A stretch of DNA of 14,902 bases from JAQVUB01 sp033809415 (GTDB lineage: Bacteria > Verrucomicrobiota > Lentisphaeria > Oligosphaerales > Oligosphaeraceae), in the NCBI GenBank assembly GCA_033809415.1, contig JAPXLT010000102.1, forward strand, positions 1 to 14,902, given 5' to 3'. The notes beneath the pieces were generated by a model. It was not told the origin of the DNA and did not search any database. It worked only from the letters and a program-made list of their open reading frames with translations. Each line of letters starts with the position of its first letter. Position 1 is the first letter of the stretch. Positions 1 through 5,856 of the stretch are shown one piece after another. The position numbers and the translations under genes are program-made.

Positions 1-369
1 ACCACAATCAGACGAAGAAACGCTTATATGCCAATGACTTGGAGCTTTCTTTTCAGAACAATCTTTTACAAAAAAGAAGAAGTCGAGTGATAGTAGCACG
101 TACAGCAGGTGACATTTTTTTGTGCCTGGCCATTCGTCCATCAAACGTCAAGTCCATCGCGTCCATGATGTCCATTCGTGTCCCTGTCCATTAAAAACAC
201 TCATTTTGCCGTTTGAACAGGATTAGGAATTGCTATGACTTCCCGGGGTTTTCCATGTTTCAAATCACATTTTCTATGCTTCCGTATGATTTCTTATGAT
301 TTTTCTTGAAATTCCGTTTTTCCGGCACTATGTTTTCCCCGTGGTTCAGACATCATCCAGCCCCACCCA
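1..369. other. Gene-poor left edge
   Basis: No gene can be supported here. Frame 1 is open from the window edge to a TGA at 88-90 and frame 3 is open to about 194, so the tail of a gene truncated by the window edge is possible, but neither reading is recognisable. From about 130 the sequence turns into short repeats of the GTCCAT type. From about 240 to 350 it is T-rich, low-complexity sequence with words such as TTTTCCATG and TTTTTCCGG that resemble the other dispersed repeats in the window. Confidence 0.5.
136..191. repeat. GTCCATNNN short repeat, 9-bp spacing
   Basis: GTCCAT occurs at 136, 152, 161, 170 and 186. The three central copies are spaced exactly 9 bp apart. It is followed by ATTAAAAACAC, a tail similar to the GGTTAAAAA end of the other intergenic repeats in this window. 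It looks like a member of a dispersed intergenic repeat family; no coding role is apparent. Confidence 0.55.
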
Positions 370-551
370 CCCAGGGGGCAACCCACCCTTGATATGGTAC
401 GCGCGCGCGAGCGAGGTGAAAACGGGAGGGCGCACAGTGGATATGGTGGACGGGATACCGATGCCCCCACCGCATCCTGAACATCACAACCGGGACGGTT
501 GCGCTACTTTTAAACCGCATGCCATCCCATCCGTCAAAGCAGCAACCCTAC
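370..551 (+). repeat. Dispersed repeat, left copy of long inverted pair
   Basis: This segment matches the reverse complement of 14716-14902. The inner ~130 bases (about 420-551) differ at only about six positions by eye. The outer part, around the GCGCGCGC tract at 400-410, carries more differences and a few indels. Both copies start with CCCAGGGGGCAACCCACCC and end with CCCTAC. Beyond 551 the match continues at 1043-1110, because a 480-bp insertion splits this copy. A reading frame of about 40 codons is open in both copies, but it has no start context and no recognisable product, so I treat this as a non-coding dispersed repeat. Confidence 0.8.
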
Positions 552-557
552 AAATTT

Positions 558-573
558 CAGAGAACTGAACCTC
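558..573 (+). repeat. Left terminal inverted repeat
   Basis: CAGAGAACTGAACCTC, paired with 1022-1037 (one mismatch, at position 5 of the repeat). The adjacent AATTT at 553-557 is the left half of the target duplication. Confidence 0.72.
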
Positions 574-646
574 TGTGAAGTTGCACTGGCACTGTTTTTG
601 CGATGATTCATTCAAGACCTGCTGATACTTATCCGGGCGGTTCTTC

Positions 647-711
647 CGGCGCGAAGCGCCACACAAAAATAACCCCGGGTGAGGAAGTGCGGAGCGCGAC
701 GCAACCCGGGG
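647..711. repeat. G+C-rich palindromic unit, left arm
   Basis: GGCGCGAAGCGCC and then a stem of CCCCGGGT (673-680) with ACCCGGGG (704-711), perfect over 8 bp. The unit, including the following GCGCCCGGAGGGCGC at 733-747, recurs in inverted, diverged form at 809-918. The interior of the insertion is therefore a large imperfect palindrome centred near 780. Confidence 0.6.
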
Positions 712-808
712 TAAGGGACTCCCCCAAAAACCGCGCCCGGAGGGCGCAACAACAAGTGGAAATGGATCCTTCCAGTTGCTCAAGGCTTCTCGACAAGACT
801 GCGTTTGT

Positions 809-918
809 GCCGCCCTCGGGCGCTGGTTCTTGGGTGCCGTCCACCCCCGGTTCCCTCGCCCTCCGGGCTCGGTCACCGGGGGTTATTATTGTGCAGCCTT
901 CGGGCTAGAGGGCGCCAC
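809..918. repeat. G+C-rich palindromic unit, right arm (inverted)
   Basis: GCCGCCCTCGGGCGC (809-823) is the inverted counterpart of 733-747. ACCCCCGG (843-850) pairs with CCGGGGGT (876-883), the inverted counterpart of the 673-711 hairpin. The shared sequence words AATAACCCC and GGGGTTATT lie on the outer side of both hairpins. Confidence 0.6.
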
Positions 919-1021
919 TGTATTTTCACAAGTCAAATTTCAACAATATAATTTTTCGCCACACTTAAATTCTTGCTTAGTAATCAGATAAAGAAAAAGT
1001 AACGCACGCTTTTTTGAACCT

Positions 1022-1037
1022 GAGGTTCAGTTATCTG
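1022..1037 (-). repeat. Right terminal inverted repeat
   Basis: GAGGTTCAGTTATCTG is the reverse complement of the left terminus apart from one base. Together with the preceding bases it forms a perfect subterminal palindrome, TGAACCT-G-AGGTTCA (1015-1029). AATTT at 1038-1042 is the right half of the target duplication. Confidence 0.72.
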
Positions 1038-1042
1038 AATTT

Positions 1043-1140
1043 TCTGCGTTTTCCGTGCTTTCCGTGGACAAAAAAATAGGTTGTAGGCGGCTGCCCACGC
1101 CAAGCCTTTTCGTGTGGTTTCGTGTGGTTCGTGGTTAAAA
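1043..1140. repeat. Continuation of dispersed repeats after the insertion
   Basis: CCGTGCTTTCCGTGGAC (1051-1067) and the hairpin-forming GGCTGCCCACGCCAAGCC (about 1088-1106) correspond to the reverse complement of 14641-14710 and resume the interrupted left copy. From 1108 the sequence changes to a TTCGTGTGG/TTCGTGGTTAAAA repeat, related to the elements just upstream of the two large genes. Confidence 0.65.
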
Positions 1141-1176
1141 CTTGGCATTCGTTTGTTTACGAATTATTTTACTGTC

Positions 1177-1347
1177 ATGATCTGGTTTATTCTCATCGTT
1201 ATTTGGTTCGGCTGCAATGCGCTGGCTGCAATCCTGGCGGGGGCACGCCCCCCAGGCAGGAAGTCAATCCCGGAGCTTGGCCTATTCGTCATCGCCCAGG
1301 CCGCCATCCTCGCTGTGCTGATCCGCATCCTGGTCTGGCTGTTCTGA
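1177..1347 (+). CDS. Possible 56-aa two-helix membrane protein
   Basis: ATG at 1177 opens 56 codons ending in TGA. The product has two hydrophobic stretches, residues about 2-22 (MIWFILIVIWFGCNALAA) and about 34-56 (LGLFVIAQAAILAVLIRIL). They are separated by a short polar loop containing ARPPGRK. The pattern is that of a small integral membrane protein with two helices. No Shine-Dalgarno sequence is visible before the ATG, and the in-frame GTG at 1114 lies inside a dispersed repeat and is not a credible start. A protein-like but unstarted frame on the opposite strand (ending in TAG at 1282-1284) overlaps it, so at most one of the two is real. No family is recognised. Confidence 0.35.
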   Translation: MIWFILIVIWFGCNALAAILAGARPPGRKSIPELGLFVIAQAAILAVLIRILVWLF

Positions 1348-1486
1348 CTGCATCTTCTTCCACGCGTCCCACAGCTTCCGAATCTTATCAGGCCGCCGGA
1401 AGCCTCGGCCTGGAACGCGCTCCCGTCAAATATCGCATACGAATGTTCATCGCAGCGAAACCTCCCCTTTCGCGCACTTCTATTGC
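1348..1486. other. Intergenic, possible minus-strand gene remnant
   Basis: No intact gene. On the minus strand a frame running from about 1425 down to a TAG at 1282-1284 has protein-like composition (contains RRPDKIRKLWDAWKKMQ), but it has a stop just upstream and no start codon with a ribosome site. It may be a remnant. The motif CGCGCACTTCTATTGCT at 1471-1487 recurs at 1893-1909 and marks the left side of the tandem duplication described for the two 86-aa genes. Confidence 0.35.
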
Positions 1487-1747
1487 TCAATCATCGTACC
1501 CGAGCTGCTCACTGGTAAAGCCGCGCTCCTTCATCAGGCGGTCGCGGACCGGAAGGTACCGCTCGGGAGCGACGCGGCTGAAGTTGAAGCCGGGATCCTC
1601 CAGGCTGCGCTTTAGTATATCCAGGCCAACCAGCACCTCGAGGATGTCGTCCGGGGTGTCGGCAAGGACATAACTGCGAAACTGATCGTCGCTCTCGCGA
1701 TCCAGATAATCAAGCCATTCGTTTCCCTTGAAGTCGTTGTAAATCAT
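1487..1747 (-). CDS. Small acidic protein, tandem paralogue B
   Basis: This gene encodes 86 aa of unknown function. It starts with ATG at 1747, behind AAAGGA (1760-1755) with 7 nt spacing, and ends in TGA. The protein is strongly acidic (DRESDD, ADTPDD and a GYDD tail), has no signal peptide and no membrane segment, so it is probably cytoplasmic. It is 69/86 identical to the gene at 1935-2195. The blocks ADTPDDILEVLVGLD and PGFNFSRVAPERYLP are unchanged, while differences cluster at residues 10-28 and 44-51. A 16-codon tail of a broken upstream frame ends 4 nt before the ATG. Small size, acidity, duplication and a preceding effector-like tail would fit an immunity protein, but that is inference. 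No known family is recognised. Confidence 0.65.
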   Translation of the reverse strand: MIYNDFKGNEWLDYLDRESDDQFRSYVLADTPDDILEVLVGLDILKRSLEDPGFNFSRVAPERYLPVRDRLMKERGFTSEQLGYDD

Positions 1748-1751
1748 CTTT

Positions 1752-1802
1752 TCATCCTTTCTGCTTTGGGGCTTTGTCGAGAAGCCTGGTCAGCGGCTCC
1801 GG
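1752..1802 (-). pseudogene. C-terminal tail remnant preceding paralogue B
   Basis: Sixteen codons reading PEPLTRLLDKAPKQKG then TGA, with an in-frame TAA immediately upstream. They match the tail PKELTRLLDKLPKAERKG that precedes paralogue A at the same distance from the start codon. The duplication unit therefore included the end of the upstream gene as well as the small gene. Only this stub remains here. Confidence 0.5.
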
Positions 1803-1934
1803 TTAAAAAAACTGTGCGGAAAGGAATCAGCCCTGAAAAGGCGCGACATAGATGGATTTCTTCATGAAGCAGTACCTGACATGAAAACCACTCGCGCACT
1901 TCTATTGCTTGCAATTGTGTTGTTGTGGTGATTT
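1803..1934. other. Spacer between the duplicated small genes
   Basis: No gene or convincing terminator is seen. The spacer contains the second copy of CGCGCACTTCTATTGCT (1893-1909). This copy lies 26 nt further from the following stop codon than its counterpart at 1471, so the two duplicate units differ by an indel downstream of the small gene. Confidence 0.4.
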
Positions 1935-2195
1935 TCAGTCGTCGTATCCAAGAAATTCTTTAGTCAGCCCGCGCTCCTTCATCAGGCGGTCGCGGATGGG
2001 AAGATACCGCTCGGGAGCGACACGGCTGAAATTAAAACCGGGTTCTTCCATGCAGCGGCTGTCGGTGTCCAGGCCAACCAGCACCTCGAGGATGTCGTCG
2101 GGGGTGTCTGCAAAGACATAGCGACGCCCCAGGTCGTCGCTTTCATCATCCAGATAACCAAGCCATTTGTTTCCCTTGAAGTCGTTGTAAATCAT
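1935..2195 (-). CDS. Small acidic protein, tandem paralogue A
   Basis: An 86-aa acidic protein, 80% identical to the gene at 1487-1747 and offset from it by exactly 448 bp. Start ATG at 2195, preceded by an AAAGGA-type ribosome site that lies within the final codons of the upstream frame. That frame stops with TGA at 2202-2200, 4 nt before the ATG, so translational coupling to the upstream gene is likely to have existed. Conserved blocks are MIYNDFKGN at the start, TPDDILEVLVGLD in the middle and RDRLMKERG near the end. The function and family are not recognised. A role as antitoxin or immunity partner of the truncated upstream product is a hypothesis from context only. Confidence 0.65.
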   Translation of the reverse strand: MIYNDFKGNKWLGYLDDESDDLGRRYVFADTPDDILEVLVGLDTDSRCMEEPGFNFSRVAPERYLPIRDRLMKERGLTKEFLGYDD

Positions 2196-2199
2196 CTTT

Positions 2200-2381
2200 T
2201 CATCCTTTCCTTTCTGCTTTGGGGAGTTTGTCGAGAAGCCTGGTCAGCTCCTTCGGCAATCGCTGTCCTCTCTGCTGCGCAACACCTGCCACTCATGCTC
2301 GGCGATGCCCTTGTGCTTGAGATACAGACTGATCTTGCGGTTCGCATTCTCAATATACTCATTGCCCAGTTTTTTTCGCCA
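2200..2381 (-). pseudogene. Truncated, frameshifted gene remnant upstream of paralogue A
   Basis: Two overlapping minus-strand frames both read like protein. From about 2378 down to 2285 the frame contains LGNEYIENANRKISLYL and AEHEWQVLR. Soon afterwards it becomes unconvincing and stops at 2244-2246. The alternative frame then reads QRLPKELTRLLDK and ends LPKAERKG followed by TGA at 2202-2200, but it has a TGA about four codons upstream of the junction. The simplest reading is one C-terminal coding region with a frameshift near 2265-2290. It is cut off at its 5' side near 2380, where dispersed repeats begin. No start codon is present. The basic C-terminus next to an acidic small protein resembles the end of a polymorphic toxin, but no catalytic motif is visible. 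Confidence 0.45.
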
Positions 2382-2385
2382 CCCT

Positions 2386-2441
2386 GTCCACACCGTCCAC
2401 AAAATTTTCGTGCCTTTTCGTGTATTTCGTGGTTAAAAAAT
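2386..2441. repeat. Intergenic repeat upstream of large gene 1
   Basis: GTCCAC occurs at 2386 and 2395 (9-bp spacing). After an A/T-rich stretch there is a 33-bp element at 2409-2441 ending TTCGTGGTTAAAAAAT. The same 33 bp recur with one mismatch at 5801-5833, directly before the second large gene. The remaining bases to 2530 hold no gene; an A/T-rich leader leads into the ribosome site at 2518. I could not identify a convincing -35/-10 pair. Confidence 0.7.
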
Positions 2442-2517
2442 AGACAAATGCGGATTGTTGATGTACGTTTATAGGCATCCGGAATCGTTTTATTTTTCTG
2501 CTGAAATCCTGTATGTC

Positions 2518-2524
2518 AAGGAGG
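2518..2524 (+). promoter_or_regulatory. Strong ribosome binding site for large gene 1
   Basis: AAGGAGG, 6 nt before the ATG at 2531. This decides the start: the in-frame ATG at 2513 lies upstream of the site and the one at 2525 directly abuts it. Starting at 2531 also gives a clean signal peptide. Confidence 0.8.
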
Positions 2525-2530
2525 ATGACT

Positions 2531-5500
2531 ATGAGCTGTCGCTGTTGGCTTTCACTGTTGCTTCTGGTCACTGTGCTGCCTCTGATCAAGGGACAAAACG
2601 ATCCGCCGCCGGAAAAGACTATTTATATTCCCTACAATCGGCTCTGGGAGACTTTCGAGAAGGACAAGCGTGGTGTTTTTCTGCCTTATGAGCAATTTCA
2701 ACAGCTCTGGCAGAAAGCCTACGGTGACAAACCGGTCGAGCCAGCCCCCCTGCCCCGCGACAGCACAATTTCTGCCGTGCAAGGCTTCTTGTCTATCGGC
2801 GAAAACAGCGCTGAAGGCAGTCTGAAACTCACGTTGCATCCGCATCAGAAGGGCTGGCAGGTCATCCCGTTGCGACTCGGGGAGTGCGCCATCCTCGATT
2901 TTTCCGCAGAGCGTCCGGATACTTGGCTGATCCAGGATGACAAGCAGGGCTTCGCATTACTGATAAAAAATACAGCGGACACTCCCGCCGCCTTCCATGC
3001 CAGCCTGAAATTCGCCTGCGCAATCACGAAAAAGCCCGGTTTAAACACGCTGGACTTTGCCGCGCCGCTCAGCCCGATCAATCTTTGGGAAGCGACAATA
3101 CCGCAGCCAGACTTGACGGTTACAGTCGCCGGAGATGGCACGGTCAAGCGGAATTTACCATCTGACAGCAACAGCACCCGCCTGCAACTGCAATTGGGGC
3201 GCCAGGCCCGCCCAAGCCTTTCCTGGACACCGCGCGTGGAAGGGGCGAAGGGACTCAAACCCATTGTTAATCTGCAATCCCGTCTGCAATTCCATCTCGA
3301 AGGCGAAGTCATGAGCTGCCAGGCGGATGTGACCTTTGAAATCAGCCGCACTCCACTGGGAAAACTGACGCTGGAGCTGCCCGCCGATTTGCGAATCGTG
3401 CAGGTTTTTGCCGAAAATCTGCGGCAGTGGAAGACTCAGCAGCAGGACGGTATGCAGCGCCTGGAACTCGAACTTTATGAGGGGATTCTCGGAAAGCAGC
3501 CCATTCGCATCGAGATGGAGAAAAATCATCCGGGCGGCGTACTCGAACTGCCTTGCCTGCAAGCGCCGGACGCATTGCGCCAGACCGGTGCCATCGCCCT
3601 GTTCCCAGGCGAAGGACTCAAGACCGAACTGCTCGAGCGCCAAGGAGTATCACAGACCCCCGTCCAGGACTGGCCGACTATCGGCAATGCTCCACCGCCG
3701 GCCATCTGTTTCCAGTATGCAAATGTCCCTTGGAAATTGCGTTTTCAGATCGAAAAGCTCAAGCCTGTGCTCATTGGCCAGACCCTCAACCGCTTTATCC
3801 TGCAACCCGAAACCCTCGATTATCTGGCCATCATCAAACTCGAAACCGGCCCCGTCGGAATTTTCCAGACCAACATCGACCTTCCCGCCAATTTCACCTT
3901 GGTAGATTGCCAGGCCGGCGATGAAACCCTCGAACGACCCTGCCTCAATGAAAAATTCCTCGAGTCCGGCGACAAGGGGCGCCAACTGCTCCGGCTGAAC
4001 TTCAACGCACAGGTCAAAAAGCCACTCATCAGACTGCACCTGCGACGAGCCTTGCAGATTCCCGCGCTCCTGACGCCGGGACAGCCGCCCGCCCTGCTCG
4101 ATTTCCCACTGCTGCGCCTGCATGACGAACACCTGCTGACCGATCGCGGCCAGGTTGAAATCTGCGCACGTTCCAGCCTGCGCCTGGTACCGCAGAAAAG
4201 CAGCCATTTGCGGGAACTGCTGCTGACGGAAGCCGCATTCTTCCCCGAAAACCTTGCTGCTGACATCAGCCGCCGGGTAGTCTATGCATACGCGGCAATC
4301 GATCCGATGCCGGAATTGCAGGCTCATATCGAGCGCCGCCCATCCCAGACAGAAGTCAGCGAACTGCTCAGCGTCAGCCTGCAAAGCGGCAATCTGCTGA
4401 AATTCAGCAACAATGTGCAAATACAGGTGCTTTACAGCGGACTTAAGCAACTCGGGCTGAGCATCCCTGACAGCCTCGCCGGCAAAATCCAACTTAAAAC
4501 CCCCGGATATTCCCTGCTGCCGGACAAGAGCAACCCCGAGCCGGCGCCGGAAGGCTGGCAAAACTGGATCATCCGCGGCGAAAAAGAGTTCTTCGGACGC
4601 CAGTATCTGACCCTGGATTGGCAACTCGAGGCGGGTGAACTCCTGCCCGGCGACACAAAAACCATGGAATGCCCGCACCTGCGCTTTGTCAAGGTCGAGC
4701 GCTCCTGGGGGCAGATCATCCTGCTGAAAGGTGAAATGAGCGATTTGACTGCCGTCAGCAGCGAAAAACTGCTGGCCATCGATCCTCGCTTTGATCTGCG
4801 TGACGGCCTGAAAATGCCGGATGCTGCGGCGGCTTTCGAGTTTCATGGTGACTGGTCTTTGAGCGTAGCTCTTTCGCGATACCAGAATGCTCCGGTCAAG
4901 AGCAGCAGCATCGAACGCGCCCTGGTGCGCATGGTGCAAACCCGCAATGGACAAATCAGCGTGCAGGTCGCCTGCAATCTGCGCAGCGTGCGCCAACGCC
5001 TCGAATTGCGCCTGCCATCAGGAGCGCATTTCGACAACAATCCTTTGCGGCTTGGCAATCGCATTGTTCCCCTTGAAAAAGGTGAAGAAGGCCAGTTCTT
5101 TGTGCCGCTGGTCAGCCTTCAGCAGGGCGAAAACTTTTTGCTCGAGTTGCGCTATGTCCTCCCTGAAGAAACCAAAGGTTTTCCGATCCCGGTTTTTCCG
5201 GATGACACGGCCATCCAGCAAGTCTATCTGTCAGTCTATCTGCCCCAGGGACGTTCCCTGCTGGGTAAATCCGGCGACTGGAATCCTGAAAATATCTGGG
5301 TACTGCGCGGCGCACTGGCTTTCTATCCGCGAGCAAAATTATCCTCGGCGGAATTGCTCAGCTGGGTGCGCCAGGGACTCTATCCCGCCGGCAAAGCCCC
5401 TGATGACAACCTCGATAATTTTGTCGTTGACGGACAGGCTCTGCTCTATTCGGCGTTGCATCCGGATACTGCGGAAGCCGGACTGCTTCGACTGCGCACG

Positions 5501-5788
5501 GCGCCCTCCTGGCTCTGTAAGGGAATTGTCCTGATTCTGATCATTGCCGTCGGCCTGCTGCTCTGCAAAGCAAGTCTCTACCACAAACTGCTGAGCCTGG
5601 GCTGCATCGGCACTGTCCTCGGACTGCTGGCCGTCTTCCTGCCAAACCTCCTTTCCGCCCTGATCAGCAACGCCTCCGGACTGGCCGGAATCATCGTCGT
5701 CTTTGCCTGGTTCCTCTTCTGGCTGAAAACCCCGCGCCCCTCCCGCAAAGCCGCCACACCACCGCCACTGCCGGAAAAAACCTCGTAA
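2531..5788 (+). CDS. Large secreted, membrane-anchored beta-rich protein, single module
   Basis: A protein of 1085 aa with function unknown. Residues 1-21 form a signal peptide (hydrophobic core LSLLLLVTVLPLI, cut probably after KG). Residues 31-60 hold the motif IYIPYNRLWETF followed by GVFLPYEQFQQLW. A long body follows that looks beta-rich, with recurrent segments such as LTLELPADLRIVQV (279-292) and W300. Near the C-terminus are hydrophobic helices at about 995-1012, 1020-1045 and 1050-1065, then a proline-rich basic tail (TPPPLPEKTS). The bulk should lie outside the cytoplasmic membrane. No catalytic motif was seen. The layout matches both halves of the following protein, 68 nt downstream, so the two genes are probably co-transcribed and their products may work together. 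I recall similar PYE-F motif proteins annotated as hypothetical in Planctomycetes; this is unverified. Confidence 0.85.
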   Translation: MSCRCWLSLLLLVTVLPLIKGQNDPPPEKTIYIPYNRLWETFEKDKRGVFLPYEQFQQLWQKAYGDKPVEPAPLPRDSTISAVQGFLSIGENSAEGSLKLTLHPHQKGWQVIPLRLGECAILDFSAERPDTWLIQDDKQGFALLIKNTADTPAAFHASLKFACAITKKPGLNTLDFAAPLSPINLWEATIPQPDLTVTVAGDGTVKRNLPSDSNSTRLQLQLGRQARPSLSWTPRVEGAKGLKPIVNLQSRLQFHLEGEVMSCQADVTFEISRTPLGKLTLELPADLRIVQVFAENLRQWKTQQQDGMQRLELELYEGILGKQPIRIEMEKNHPGGVLELPCLQAPDALRQTGAIALFPGEGLKTELLERQGVSQTPVQDWPTIGNAPPPAICFQYANVPWKLRFQIEKLKPVLIGQTLNRFILQPETLDYLAIIKLETGPVGIFQTNIDLPANFTLVDCQAGDETLERPCLNEKFLESGDKGRQLLRLNFNAQVKKPLIRLHLRRALQIPALLTPGQPPALLDFPLLRLHDEHLLTDRGQVEICARSSLRLVPQKSSHLRELLLTEAAFFPENLAADISRRVVYAYAAIDPMPELQAHIERRPSQTEVSELLSVSLQSGNLLKFSNNVQIQVLYSGLKQLGLSIPDSLAGKIQLKTPGYSLLPDKSNPEPAPEGWQNWIIRGEKEFFGRQYLTLDWQLEAGELLPGDTKTMECPHLRFVKVERSWGQIILLKGEMSDLTAVSSEKLLAIDPRFDLRDGLKMPDAAAAFEFHGDWSLSVALSRYQNAPVKSSSIERALVRMVQTRNGQISVQVACNLRSVRQRLELRLPSGAHFDNNPLRLGNRIVPLEKGEEGQFFVPLVSLQQGENFLLELRYVLPEETKGFPIPVFPDDTAIQQVYLSVYLPQGRSLLGKSGDWNPENIWVLRGALAFYPRAKLSSAELLSWVRQGLYPAGKAPDDNLDNFVVDGQALLYSALHPDTAEAGLLRLRTAPSWLCKGIVLILIIAVGLLLCKASLYHKLLSLGCIGTVLGLLAVFLPNLLSALISNASGLAGIIVVFAWFLFWLKTPRPSRKAATPPPLPEKTS

Positions 5789-5794
5789 CCGACA

Positions 5795-5833
5795 AATTTT
5801 CGTGCTTTTTCGTGTATTTCGTGGTTAAAAAAT
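5795..5833. repeat. Intergenic 33-bp repeat upstream of large gene 2
   Basis: Positions 5801-5833 match 2409-2441 at 32 of 33 bases, and the A/T-rich bases in front (AAATTTT) also match. In this 68-nt gap the element takes up half the space. An in-frame GTG at 5812 lies inside it and is not the start of the downstream gene. Confidence 0.75.
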
Positions 5834-5846
5834 TGTCTTTTCTGAT

Positions 5847-5852
5847 GGAGGG
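5847..5852 (+). promoter_or_regulatory. Ribosome binding site for large gene 2
   Basis: GGAGGG, 4 nt before the ATG at 5857. This choice removes 15 residues of repeat-encoded sequence and leaves an N-terminus that is a typical signal peptide. Confidence 0.7.
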
Positions 5853-5856
5853 TTTT

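Larger units (their letters stand above)
558..1037. mobile_element. MITE-like insertion with TIRs and 5-bp target duplication
   Basis: This is a 480-bp element with 16-bp terminal inverted repeats: CAGAGAACTGAACCTC at the left, and the reverse complement of CAGATAACTGAACCTC at the right (15/16 match). It is flanked by the direct repeat AATTT at 553-557 and 1038-1042. The related sequence at the right end of the window reads CCCTACAAAATTTTCCGCG without any insertion, which gives an independent empty site. The element contains no transposase-sized gene. Its interior is G+C-rich and palindromic, with hairpins at 673-711 and 843-883. The ORFs of 70-130 codons that cross it lie in palindromic sequence on both strands and look fortuitous. 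It is probably mobilised in trans by an unidentified DDE transposase. Confidence 0.72.

Noticed and set aside
1..194. C-terminus of a gene entering from the left edge
   Set aside because: Two frames are open from the edge, but neither has recognisable sequence, and the longer one runs into intergenic repeats.
296..568. 90-codon frame across the left dispersed repeat, with a similar frame in the right copy
   Set aside because: Similarity of the two frames follows from the repeat being copied. The starts lie in unrelated flanking sequence, and the left frame ends only because of the insertion.
484..991. Several ORFs of 70-130 codons on both strands in the MITE-like element
   Set aside because: They overlap one another in palindromic, G+C-rich repeat DNA, cross the element boundary, and have no ribosome sites or recognisable domains.
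1282..1425. Minus-strand protein-like frame ending in TAG at 1282-1284
   Set aside because: It has no start codon with a ribosome site and a stop just upstream, and it overlaps a hydrophobic plus-strand frame. It is kept only as a possible remnant.
2513..2530. Upstream ATG codons at 2513 and 2525 as start of the first giant gene
   Set aside because: AAGGAGG at 2518-2524 is placed correctly only for the ATG at 2531.
3650..4996. 448-codon open frame on the minus strand inside the first giant gene
   Set aside because: It lies fully antisense to a protein with clear signal peptide, motif and membrane segments. G+C-rich codon bias opens antisense frames, and the antisense product shows no domain.
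5812..5856. GTG at 5812 as start of the second giant gene
   Set aside because: It lies inside the 33-bp intergenic repeat. GGAGGG at 5847 and a clean signal peptide favour ATG at 5857.
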